Shown piece by piece: positions 25,581 to 33,756 of a DNA stretch of 38,804 nucleotides; positions within the stretch are counted from its first letter, which is position 1, and every line of letters begins with the position of its first letter. The DNA is from Candidatus Peribacteria bacterium. GTDB lineage: Bacteria; Patescibacteriota; Gracilibacteria; Peribacterales; Peribacteraceae. Position numbers and translations under genes: made by a program. Below the pieces are notes generated by a model. That model saw only the letters and a list, made by a program, of their open reading frames with translations, did not search any database and was not told the origin of the DNA. The stretch spans positions 1 through 38,804 of the forward strand of contig CALRGQ010000009.1 in assembly GCA_943357915.1 (NCBI GenBank). Reading direction: 5' to 3'.

Positions 25581-26483
25581 ATGCTCACCCCACGCGAAAT
25601 CATTGCCCAAGCCTGGACTGTGACCACTACGGAACCTTCGCTCAAACGTTGGGGATTTGCGGGGAGTGCTCTTCGTCTTCTTCTTGATATCAAGCTGGTT
25701 GGTTACCAATTCTATTTCGCATACGCGTACATGGCAGGGAAAGAAGTCGGCCTCTTTGATGATGGCATCTGGCTCTATGAAAACGCACCACTGTCAGTGT
25801 TCTGGATCATCCTCATCGCATTTGCAGTGCTCGTAGTTACGGAACTCTTCCTGCCCATCTTCTGCGATGGCGCAATCATTGGCCTCACCGCTAAGTCGCA
25901 CAATAAAGAACGTGTCAGTGGCGGATTCATTTTGGGTATGTACAACTTCTTCCCGATTTTTGCAGTGCATCAGATCTTTGTCTTCAGTGGCATCAATTTA
26001 CTCGTAACAGCCATCTCGATTTTGCTTCGCTACGGCAGCGGACTCACCGGATTCATGATCGTCATCGCAACGATTCTGTGGCTTTTCTCGAGCATCTTGA
26101 GTTTTCTCGCCAGTTTCGCGGAACCAGCGATTGTCATTAACAAAATAGGTGTCTTCGAGGCCATCGGCCATAGCGTAAAACTGACATTCAGTTACCCAGG
26201 ACACATTATCTTTCTGATCCTGCTATTACTGATCATCTCCTTCCGCATTGCCGTCAACATCGCGATCCTTATTCTCATCCCCGGTCTTGTCATCGGCCTC
26301 GGCATCGTGCTCACGTACGTTCTCACGCCCACAATCAGTTACACCATCGCAGGAGCTATAGCCTTGGCCCTCACACTCGTCGCCGCCTATTTTTTCATGT
26401 ATCTCCACGTCTTCAAGCAAGCAGTCTGGACCATCATGTACATGGAACTCACAAAAGAAAAAGATCTGGATAAGATTGGCTAA
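25581..26483 (+). CDS. Multi-pass integral membrane protein
   Basis: 300 aa with several hydrophobic segments. Confidence 0.75.
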   Translation: MLTPREIIAQAWTVTTTEPSLKRWGFAGSALRLLLDIKLVGYQFYFAYAYMAGKEVGLFDDGIWLYENAPLSVFWIILIAFAVLVVTELFLPIFCDGAIIGLTAKSHNKERVSGGFILGMYNFFPIFAVHQIFVFSGINLLVTAISILLRYGSGLTGFMIVIATILWLFSSILSFLASFAEPAIVINKIGVFEAIGHSVKLTFSYPGHIIFLILLLLIISFRIAVNIAILILIPGLVIGLGIVLTYVLTPTISYTIAGAIALALTLVAAYFFMYLHVFKQAVWTIMYMELTKEKDLDKIG

Positions 26484-26538
26484 AAAAATATCACACCATA
26501 CTTTTTCACTTTCTACTTTCCACTTTTCACTGCGGCTC

Positions 26539-26574
26539 TTGACCGTGTACAACCGTCCACCTATGATGGTGTAC
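26539..26574 (+). promoter_or_regulatory. lexA promoter TTGACC-17-TATGAT with GTGTAC direct repeats (candidate operator)
   Basis: GTGTAC at 26545-26550 (spacer) and 26569-26574 (just after the -10), 24 bp apart. Confidence 0.6.
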
Positions 26575-26584
26575 GTCCGTCTTG

Positions 26585-26615
26585 CCCCGCGAAGCTCTTA
26601 GAGAGCGTAGTGGGG
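26585..26615. repeat. CCCCGCGAAGC...GCGTAGTGGGG palindrome, copy B
   Basis: CCCCGCGAAGCTCTTAGAGAGCGTAGTGGGG, in the lexA 5' UTR. Confidence 0.75.
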
Positions 26616-26632
26616 TCTTCCCACCCTCTCTC

Positions 26633-27241
26633 ATGTCTCTCACACCACACCAACGCACTGTTCTGAATTACATTGGCGAGTTTCAGGGCAAACGCGGCTA
26701 CTCACCGTCACTTGCGGATTTAGCCATCGCTTTCGGGGTTCGCAGTAAGAACTCGATTGCGAAAGTCGTGAATACGCTCGTCGCCGAAAAGCAGATCGAA
26801 AAAGACCCAAAAGGCCGCATTAAGATTATCAATATGCCCAGTGATGACACCGCAGCTCCCATCAAGCTTTCACTCTTCGGTCCAATTGCGGCCGGTTTCG
26901 CGGCTCCGGTAGAAGAGCATGCTGAAGAACAAATCACGATCGAGAATTATCTGGTCAAAGACCGTAGCTCCACGTTTCTCTTGCGCGTCAAAGGCGACAG
27001 TATGATCGGCGCACTGATTCATGAGGGTGACTTAGTCGTCGTTGATAGAAGTAAGCACCCCAAACCAGGCGATATCGTCGTTGGCGTCCTCGATGGCGAA
27101 TTTACACTGAAGCGGCTCAAGAAAGATAAAGGCAAATTTTATCTGCAAGCAGAAAACCCAGACTATCCGGATCTTCACGCGCTAGAAGAACTGCAAGTAG
27201 CAGGAGTCGTCGTCGGGTTGATGCGCAAGATGACCATCTAA
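26633..27241 (+). CDS. lexA: LexA-like SOS repressor / S24 peptidase
   Basis: MSLTPHQRTVLNYIGEFQGKRGYSPSLADLAIAFGV; cleavage-site-like AAG; GDSM and TLKRL catalytic motifs. Confidence 0.92.
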   Translation: MSLTPHQRTVLNYIGEFQGKRGYSPSLADLAIAFGVRSKNSIAKVVNTLVAEKQIEKDPKGRIKIINMPSDDTAAPIKLSLFGPIAAGFAAPVEEHAEEQITIENYLVKDRSSTFLLRVKGDSMIGALIHEGDLVVVDRSKHPKPGDIVVGVLDGEFTLKRLKKDKGKFYLQAENPDYPDLHALEELQVAGVVVGLMRKMTI

Positions 27242-27260
27242 AGATCTTTTTCTTTATGAT

Positions 27261-28478
27261 ATGCAGCAGGCTTTTTCAGCAGTGGCACATGTCGACGCTG
27301 ATTCGTTTTTCGCATCTGTCATTGTTCGGCTAAATCCTGGTCTCTGTGGAAAACCAGTTCTCGCCATCGGTATGGGTGGCAGCTGTGTGATTGCAGCAAC
27401 GTACGAAGCAAAAGCCAAAGGCGTGAAGACTGGCATGCGGCTCTCAGAGGCTCGGCTGCTTGTTCCTGATGCCATACAAATGGCGGCTGACTTCCGGGAA
27501 ACCGGTATTGCGTCTGAGCAGATCGAATCAGTGATCAGGAACCATTCTCCTATCATAGAAAAAGCATCCATCGACGAGTGGTATATAGATTTGGATGCAC
27601 TGGTTGGCGGCGCGCCGAGAGATGCGAACGCATGGGGAAAAGAAATCCAAAAAGAAATATTGCAGACAACTGCACTCTCAGTGTCTGTCGGCATCGCGCC
27701 GAGTAAACTACTCGCCAAAATGGCGGGAGAATACCGTAAGCCCGCAGGCGTAACCGCACTGTCGGGAGCGGATGAGATACGGGGATTCCTTCAGGATCGT
27801 CCAGCCGCCGCCATCCCCGGCATCGGCCGTCAGCGCAGCACAAAAACCGATGCACTTGGCTGGGTGACTGCCTGGGACATCGCAACCGCAGCTGCCCCTG
27901 ACATGATCCGTATCTGTGGCCGACCAGGCATAGAAATGCAGCGCGAACTTCTGGGTGAACGAGTGTATCCGGTGGCTGAAGACACCCGTCCACCCAAGTC
28001 TATTTCGCGCTGCCGCACGTTCAAATCGACCACTGACATCAAACTTCTTAAGGCGCACATGCTCAAGCACTTAGAATATTGCACGCTAAAAATGCGCCGA
28101 TGGAACTTGGGTACAACGGAGCTTTCGGTCTGGATCCGTACGCCGGATTATGCGTATCGCGGTGCACATCGGCGAATGGACAGAGTATACACAACCGTGG
28201 AGCAGTTACTTGGCGCCGCACTCTCAGCACTCTCCGGCCTCACGTGGCACGGCAACCGCTTCAACCAAGTCGGCCTCGCGCTCTACGGACTTAAATCATC
28301 AGACGCGCAGCAGCAGTGTTTATTCGATGATCCTGCAAAAGCATTAGCCGACGAACGTCTGCAAGAAGCCATGGATGGCCTGCACACGAAATATGGCCGG
28401 GATAGCCTCACGCGCGCCGCAGCGCTTTCGGTGAGTTCGGGCACGACGAAAGAATTGGATCTGTCGATCGTGAACTAA
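27261..28478 (+). CDS. Y-family DNA polymerase (DinB/UmuC-like)
   Basis: AHVDADSFFASVIVRLNPGLCGKPVLAI; SIDEWYIDLDAL; SVGIAPSKLLAKMAGEYRKP; IPGIG. Confidence 0.92.
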   Translation: MQQAFSAVAHVDADSFFASVIVRLNPGLCGKPVLAIGMGGSCVIAATYEAKAKGVKTGMRLSEARLLVPDAIQMAADFRETGIASEQIESVIRNHSPIIEKASIDEWYIDLDALVGGAPRDANAWGKEIQKEILQTTALSVSVGIAPSKLLAKMAGEYRKPAGVTALSGADEIRGFLQDRPAAAIPGIGRQRSTKTDALGWVTAWDIATAAAPDMIRICGRPGIEMQRELLGERVYPVAEDTRPPKSISRCRTFKSTTDIKLLKAHMLKHLEYCTLKMRRWNLGTTELSVWIRTPDYAYRGAHRRMDRVYTTVEQLLGAALSALSGLTWHGNRFNQVGLALYGLKSSDAQQQCLFDDPAKALADERLQEAMDGLHTKYGRDSLTRAAALSVSSGTTKELDLSIVN

Positions 28479-28726
28479 CCAATGTTCTTGTATGTACTTT
28501 CATTCCGTCTTCCTACGTGCCTGATTTCAAAGATTTTGGATGCAGGATCGTAAAAAAAGATCATACGATTCCTGCCAATACGAACTCGATACAGTCCTTT
28601 GAATCCTTTGAGAGCTATAATACCAGGAACCTTGAAGGGATCACTCTGCAATTGTTGAAAGAGGAGAAGAATCCCATGCCTTTCTTTTGCGGAAAGAGAC
28701 CGAAGAAATTTTTCAATCCTGTTCAT
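28475..28726 (-). CDS. RelE/ParE-superfamily toxin
   Basis: KVPGIIALKGFKGLYRVRIGRNRMIFFYDPASKIFEIRHVGRRNESTY. Confidence 0.88.
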   Translation of the reverse strand: MNRIEKFLRSLSAKERHGILLLFQQLQSDPFKVPGIIALKGFKGLYRVRIGRNRMIFFYDPASKIFEIRHVGRRNESTYKNIG

Positions 28727-28961
28727 GAATGATTTTTGTCAACATAGAAATCATACTATCAAGACTGATGCCCTTCCCATCATTATCTCGATCAGCATTA
28801 AAAATAACATCCTCGTCCTGTTCGGGATCAAGATGAAGAGGAATAAGGATTAATGTATTCTTTTCGATCTGTACACGGTAATGATCAGTACCATGAGAAT
28901 CCCTCCACTCCTTCGGCAATGTAATCTGTCCCCGGACGGTGCTTTTAAGAATTTTATTCAT
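28713..28961 (-). CDS. AbrB/MazE-fold antitoxin
   Basis: MNKILKSTVRGQITLPKEWRDSHG SpoVT/AbrB-like N-terminus; overlaps the toxin start by 14 nt. Confidence 0.85.
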   Translation of the reverse strand: MNKILKSTVRGQITLPKEWRDSHGTDHYRVQIEKNTLILIPLHLDPEQDEDVIFNADRDNDGKGISLDSMISMLTKIIHEQD

Positions 28962-28973
28962 AGAAAAAGTAAG

Positions 28974-29016
28974 TAAGTACGTAAATAAGTATAACGTACT
29001 TATAGAAGAAAATCAA
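28974..29016 (-). promoter_or_regulatory. TA promoter TTGATT-17-TATACT with flanking inverted-repeat operator
   Basis: TAAGTACGT (28974-28982) / ACGTACTTA (28994-29002) bracket the minus-strand -10 (28988-28993). Confidence 0.75.
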
Positions 29017-29132
29017 GAAATACCCGCAGCGGAAGATCCACATCTTTCACTGCGGGTAAACGCTGAAATGACGAATGCGCGTAGACGCGGGGAATGCGTA
29101 TAGACGCGGAGATTACGAATCTCCGCTGCAAT

Positions 29133-31826
29133 CTATATGGCAGCCAACCTCTCTTTAATCTTCACAAGCTTCTCCTCCGCCTCAGCAAGCTTCGCCTTTT
29201 CACCATCCACCAGTTCTTTCGGCGCACGATCTACAAAGTTTTTATTCTGCAGTTTTCCGCCAAGAACCTGTACGTACTTCGTAAGCTCGGCCTGTTCTTT
29301 TTCAAGACTGGCCTTGAGTTTTGCTGGATCAAAAAGACCTTCAAGCGACAGGTGAATCTCGATGTCCGTCAGAAACGCACTTGCAGCATTCGCAAGCTTC
29401 ACGGAATCGGTCGTGATTGTGAGGCTCACCACTTTGCCAAGCCGTCGGATATGAGCTTCTTGTGACTCTAAGCCTTCACAATATTTTTTACTGACAAGCG
29501 TGATGGAAATCTCTGTGCCCGGTTCCACATTCTGATCAGTACGAAGCTTGCGAATAGCAGTAATGACATCAATCAGAATCTGAAAATCAGCAAACGCCTG
29601 CTGATCTTTCCGGTCTTCCTTCACTTTCGGCCATGCTTTGGCAATCAACATGCCATCTTGTGTTGAGCTAACTTGCGACCAGAGTTCTTCGGTAATAAAC
29701 GGGCAATAGGGATGCAGTAGTATCAGAAGACGACGCAAAACATGAACGAGAACCGCATGATTTGCGGTGCCCTTGGAAAGTTCTAAGTACCAGTCGCAGA
29801 ACGTATCCCACGTAAAGCTGTATAACTTCTCGCCAGTCTCACTCAGTGCATATGTTTCCAGTCCTTTTGTTACATCTTCAATAAGAATCTCTAAAGCATG
29901 CAGAATGGCTCTGTCGGCGAGAGAGAGCTTTGCAGTCTCTGGAAGTTTGTCGATGGATTTTGGATCAATTCCGGCCTGCTCGCACTGCATCAGGACGAAC
30001 CGACTCGCGTTCCAGAGCTTATTGATAAAATTCCTGTACCCCGCGATTTTCTCTTCGTACAGCCGTGAATCGGCCCCTGGGCTCTGCCCGACGATCATGC
30101 TTAAGCGTAGTGCATCGGCTCCGTACTTGCTGATCATATCCAGCGGATCGATCATCGTTTCGGGATGCGATTTGCTCATCTTGGCTCCGTCACGGGTACG
30201 AATCAGACCGTGTAAATACACTGTCTTGAACGGAATCTGACCGGTTGCATAGGTTGTCATCAGGATCATACGAGCGACCCAAAAGAAGAGAATATCGTAA
30301 CCGGTTTCCATGACGCTCGTCGGATGAAACGTCTGGAAATCCGGACTACTCTTCAAAATATCCTCAAGACTCAGGCTGTTATCTGCTGCGAGCTTCGTAT
30401 CAACAAGCGTGCTCCACGTCCACATGGCAGAGCTGAACCAGGTATCAAGCGTGTCTGGATCCTGTTCAAAACCCTCCCCCGGCGACTCAGCACTTGCAAT
30501 CGTCTCCTCGCCTTTGTACCACACAGGCACCCTATGCCCCCACCAAATCTGCCGTGAGATGCACCAATCACGCAAATTATCGATCCAGTGAAAATACGTC
30601 TTTGAGAATCTGTCTGGAATAATCTCGATCTCTCCGTGATGAACAACCGAGTGCATGATCTGCTTCAAACTCATCATTTCCTTACCCTTCTTACCCCCCC
30701 TACCACCCTTAACCTCCCATGGCACAACTTCTTTATTCACATCGATAAACCACTGCAACTTGATCTGCGGCTCGATTGCTCCCCCACCGCGCTGGCTCAC
30801 AGCTTTATTATGCATATAGTTCTCATCGGACTTCACCAGTAAACCTTTTGACTTTAATTTTTCGACAATCAGAGGCCGTGCTTCTTCTATCTTCATGCCT
30901 GCAAATTCGCCTCCGATCTCTAGCAACTTTCCATCAAAACCAATCACCTGTTCTTTCTCCAGTCCGTGACGCTCGGCGATCTCAAAGTCGATCTTGTCAT
31001 GCCATGGCGTAATGGTCATGACACCTGTACCGAATTCCATATCGATACACTCGTCTTTAATCACCGTTGCACGCACCGAACCGTTAATCCACTCAGCATC
31101 GAATGTCTCACCGTGCTTGAACTTGCTGTATCTCTTATCTTTTGGATGCATCACGACGTACTTATCGCCAAATTTCGTTTCAGGCCGAGAAGTACCAATC
31201 TCAAAAGGCCCATACTTGAACGTGTAGAAAACGCCTTTCTCTTCTTTGTACTCTATTTCGTCATCTGAGACTGTCGTCTGGAGCTTCGGATCCCAGTTCA
31301 CAATCCTGTGTCCACGGTAAATCAGACCGTCATTCTTCATTCTGCAGAAAACCTCATTCACACACCGGTTCAGTGCCGGCTCAAATGTATAGCGTTCACG
31401 ACTCCAGTCACAACTGCTGCCCATTTTTCGTACCTGGCCTCTGATGGTGTTCTTACTGCCTTCCACAAACTCCGCGATCTTGGCGATAAGCTTCTCGCGA
31501 CCCAGTTCCTTTCGCGGATCTTTCATGCCGCCATCTTTGAGCTGCTTAATGACCACGTTCTCAGTCGCAATCGCCGCATGATCCGTCCCAGGCACCCACA
31601 GCGCCTTCTTGCCTTGCATGCGGGCAAATCGAATAAAGATGTCCTCAAGCGCAAGCATCACCGCATGTCCAAGATGCAGCTGACCCGTCGCATTCGGTGG
31701 TGGCATGCTGATCGTGAACGGCTCGCCATTAGGATCATACGATTCCGGCTTGAAGGCACCGCTCGTTTCCCACATCTCATAGATACGGTCTTCTACTGCC
31801 TTTGGGTCGTACGCTTTGTCGAGCAT
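29133..31826 (-). CDS. valS: Valyl-tRNA synthetase
   Basis: MPPPNATGQLHLGHA, GTDHAAIATENV, DWCISRQIWWGHRVPVWY, KMSKSHPE; start reassigned to MLDKAYDPKAVEDRIYEMWE. Confidence 0.96.
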   Translation of the reverse strand: MLDKAYDPKAVEDRIYEMWETSGAFKPESYDPNGEPFTISMPPPNATGQLHLGHAVMLALEDIFIRFARMQGKKALWVPGTDHAAIATENVVIKQLKDGGMKDPRKELGREKLIAKIAEFVEGSKNTIRGQVRKMGSSCDWSRERYTFEPALNRCVNEVFCRMKNDGLIYRGHRIVNWDPKLQTTVSDDEIEYKEEKGVFYTFKYGPFEIGTSRPETKFGDKYVVMHPKDKRYSKFKHGETFDAEWINGSVRATVIKDECIDMEFGTGVMTITPWHDKIDFEIAERHGLEKEQVIGFDGKLLEIGGEFAGMKIEEARPLIVEKLKSKGLLVKSDENYMHNKAVSQRGGGAIEPQIKLQWFIDVNKEVVPWEVKGGRGGKKGKEMMSLKQIMHSVVHHGEIEIIPDRFSKTYFHWIDNLRDWCISRQIWWGHRVPVWYKGEETIASAESPGEGFEQDPDTLDTWFSSAMWTWSTLVDTKLAADNSLSLEDILKSSPDFQTFHPTSVMETGYDILFFWVARMILMTTYATGQIPFKTVYLHGLIRTRDGAKMSKSHPETMIDPLDMISKYGADALRLSMIVGQSPGADSRLYEEKIAGYRNFINKLWNASRFVLMQCEQAGIDPKSIDKLPETAKLSLADRAILHALEILIEDVTKGLETYALSETGEKLYSFTWDTFCDWYLELSKGTANHAVLVHVLRRLLILLHPYCPFITEELWSQVSSTQDGMLIAKAWPKVKEDRKDQQAFADFQILIDVITAIRKLRTDQNVEPGTEISITLVSKKYCEGLESQEAHIRRLGKVVSLTITTDSVKLANAASAFLTDIEIHLSLEGLFDPAKLKASLEKEQAELTKYVQVLGGKLQNKNFVDRAPKELVDGEKAKLAEAEEKLVKIKERLAAI

Positions 31827-31928
31827 AACCAAAGTGTACCGCAGGGCTGTTTGTACGGCACGCAAATCATTTATAGAAAAATCAGTCACTTTTTTCTAGA
31901 TTACACGTCTCAGCTTTCTATAATGCAC

Positions 31929-32357
31929 ATGATGAATCGAAATTGGTCACAATCGGCAAGAGAAAAGCGACTCATCTATAAATCGCATACCGCTGAGGCA
32001 GTGCGCCAAGCTGTAGCTTATGAAGCTTTCCCACAACCCACGGCAGGCGTAGAAAGTGTCATCGCGAAAAGTGCGAATATTGTCACAAAAGGTATCTACG
32101 GTGTTCTCAAAGTACCGGATGCAATCGTTCATGACATTATCGATCCCAACGAACCGCCCCCCTTGCTTACAGGCCCCATGCGTCGCACTCGTCAACAGAT
32201 AGGTACAACTTTCAATAGAGTTTTCAGCAGAAATCTGATCAAAAAACCAATCCGCACAATCGGTACAGCCGCATACGAAACCATTTTTGAAACGACGCAA
32301 AATCTCTTTGTCGATATCCCAGAAACACTCTCAGGTAATACCAGCCAAGCCGCGTGA
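31929..32357 (+). CDS. Hypothetical protein
   Basis: Start MMNRNWSQSAREKR right after TATAAT (31919-31924); the longer track ORF overlaps valS and is not preferred. Confidence 0.6.
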   Translation: MMNRNWSQSAREKRLIYKSHTAEAVRQAVAYEAFPQPTAGVESVIAKSANIVTKGIYGVLKVPDAIVHDIIDPNEPPPLLTGPMRRTRQQIGTTFNRVFSRNLIKKPIRTIGTAAYETIFETTQNLFVDIPETLSGNTSQAA

Positions 32358-32512
32358 GCCCAAACCTGATTCCCGCATCGGTTAAAACTTTTGTAGTGGC
32401 TAATCCGGGCATTGTGCATGGTGCACTTGTACTGGCTGGAGTCGTATTTGCAGGTGCACTTATTATTGGCGCAACACGCTTCGGCCTCAAGCAACTAGGA
32501 GTAATATCCTAA
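32354..32512 (+). CDS. 52-aa hydrophobic protein, GTG start, coupled to the upstream gene
   Basis: MSPNLIPASVKTFVVANPGIVHGALVLAGVVFAGALIIGATRFGLKQLGVIS; GTGA start/stop overlap. Not in the ORF track. Confidence 0.55.
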   Translation: MSPNLIPASVKTFVVANPGIVHGALVLAGVVFAGALIIGATRFGLKQLGVIS

Positions 32513-32552
32513 GAAACGTGGCTTCAAGCAGCTTTAGGGATAGAATCTGCGT

Positions 32553-32870
32553 ATGCCCAAATACGATTTTCACTGTGACATCTGTAGCTCTGAATTTTCT
32601 GAGTCCCTGCCAATGGGAACCCTCACTCTTCCTTCTTGTCCTGCATGTAGAAATGCAAAAGCAGTCAGGAAGCTAATCCGAGCGCCAATGGTGCACTTTA
32701 AGGGTAGTGGGTTTTATAAGACCGATAGCTCTGGAACGACAAGAACTAATCCAAAGGATGCTGCTCTGGAAACGCCAAAATCAGCTGAGGCAAAAACGGA
32801 GGTAAAGGCTGCGGAAACGAAGGCGTCTGATTTGAAGCCGATGGAGAAAAAAACTGAATCCAAAAAATAG
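32553..32870 (+). CDS. FmdB-type zinc-ribbon protein
   Basis: MPKYDFHCDICSSEFSES...CPACRN...VRKLIRAPMVHFKGSGFYKTD. Confidence 0.88.
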   Translation: MPKYDFHCDICSSEFSESLPMGTLTLPSCPACRNAKAVRKLIRAPMVHFKGSGFYKTDSSGTTRTNPKDAALETPKSAEAKTEVKAAETKASDLKPMEKKTESKK

Positions 32871-32907
32871 AAACGCTAGAGCATACATAACCACTGAAAA
32901 CCTACAT

Positions 32908-33315
32908 TTATTCATCCTGAGCGGCTTGAATGCTCAAGATTTCCCTAACGCCATCCTTGCCGTCTAATGGAAATTTTAAAAGCACTTCCACGCGTTTTCC
33001 TTCAAAACTTCTCAAAGTAAGTAAGCCTCCAGTAATTGCAAATTGTGCATTATCAGGGCGATCACTATCCAACATAAAGTCATAAAATATGCCTTGTGGA
33101 GGATTTTTATTATCGGGGTCATAGCCATGGACTGTGCCGCGAACAAACAACTCTTGGTGATCTCCTACAAGTTTCAAATCTCGATCAATACCGAGAAGAG
33201 GAGTTGGTCGCAGAGGTGTGATTGGAGTGGGATATGCTTGCTTATACACAACGATTCCAAAAAGTAGTAACCCGAGAGCACATAGGCCGATAGAAATACT
33301 GGAGGACTTCTTCAT
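32908..33315 (-). CDS. Membrane-anchored hypothetical protein
   Basis: MKKSSSISIGLCALGLLLFGIVVYKQ anchor plus a beta-rich domain; start reassigned because the longer ORF begins in a repeat. Confidence 0.6.
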   Translation of the reverse strand: MKKSSSISIGLCALGLLLFGIVVYKQAYPTPITPLRPTPLLGIDRDLKLVGDHQELFVRGTVHGYDPDNKNPPQGIFYDFMLDSDRPDNAQFAITGGLLTLRSFEGKRVEVLLKFPLDGKDGVREILSIQAAQDE

Positions 33316-33348
33316 GAAAAAAGTGTAGCACACAGCTAAGCCCAAAAA

Positions 33349-33398
33349 GTAGAGACGTGCGGCGCGCACGTCTCAAATAAATGAACGCACGTCTCTAC
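33349..33398. repeat. GTAGAGACG-type palindromic repeat
   Basis: GTAGAGACGTGCG....CGCACGTCTCTAC, 13-bp perfect inverted repeat with an internal GCGCACGTCTC. Confidence 0.75.
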
Positions 33399-33466
33399 AA
33401 TGAGCGATTATCACTGGTGAGTCACAAAAAAATTGACAAGAAAAATTGAAAGAGTAATTTTGGTTT

Positions 33467-33661
33467 ATGAAAAAACACACCGATATCAAGAGCAATCATC
33501 CACTTGAGATTGGATCAGCAGAAAGGCGTAAACTTAATTGGCAATCGGGCACAACGGCTGAGGTTCGGTTCGCTATTGAAACAAATTTTTCGAGCACTCG
33601 AGGAGGAGAATCAGTACCAAGCTCAGAGCAAAAGCAACCAAGCGATTGCGTACGTAAGTAG
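33467..33661 (+). pseudogene. Small, possibly frameshifted ORF
   Basis: TTGACA-16-TAATTT promoter just upstream; the more protein-like sequence (RLDQQKGVNLIGNRAQRLRFGSLLKQIFRALEEENQYQAQ) is in the +1 frame from about 33504. Confidence 0.35.
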
Positions 33662-33683
33662 AGACGAGAGGCGCGCACGTCTC
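33658..33683. repeat. GTAGAGACG-type palindromic repeat
   Basis: GTAGAGACGAGAGGCGCGCACGTCTC. Confidence 0.6.
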
Positions 33684-33691
33684 AAAGCATT

Positions 33692-33718
33692 AAAAAAGAC
33701 GCCCCACCTGGAGCGTCT
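33692..33718 (-). terminator. Intrinsic terminator downstream of pnp
   Basis: Minus strand GACGCTCCAGGTGGGGCGTCTTTTTT. Confidence 0.75.
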
Positions 33719-33756
33719 CAACTTGTGACTTGTGACTTATGACTTTCTAGTTCTGA

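Noticed and set aside
29767-31268. Plus-strand ORFs within valS
   Set aside because: Antisense shadows of a clearly conserved synthetase gene.
31308-31928. 5' extension of the 349-aa plus-strand ORF
   Set aside because: Overlaps valS antisense; the promoter and ATG at 31929 give a better start.
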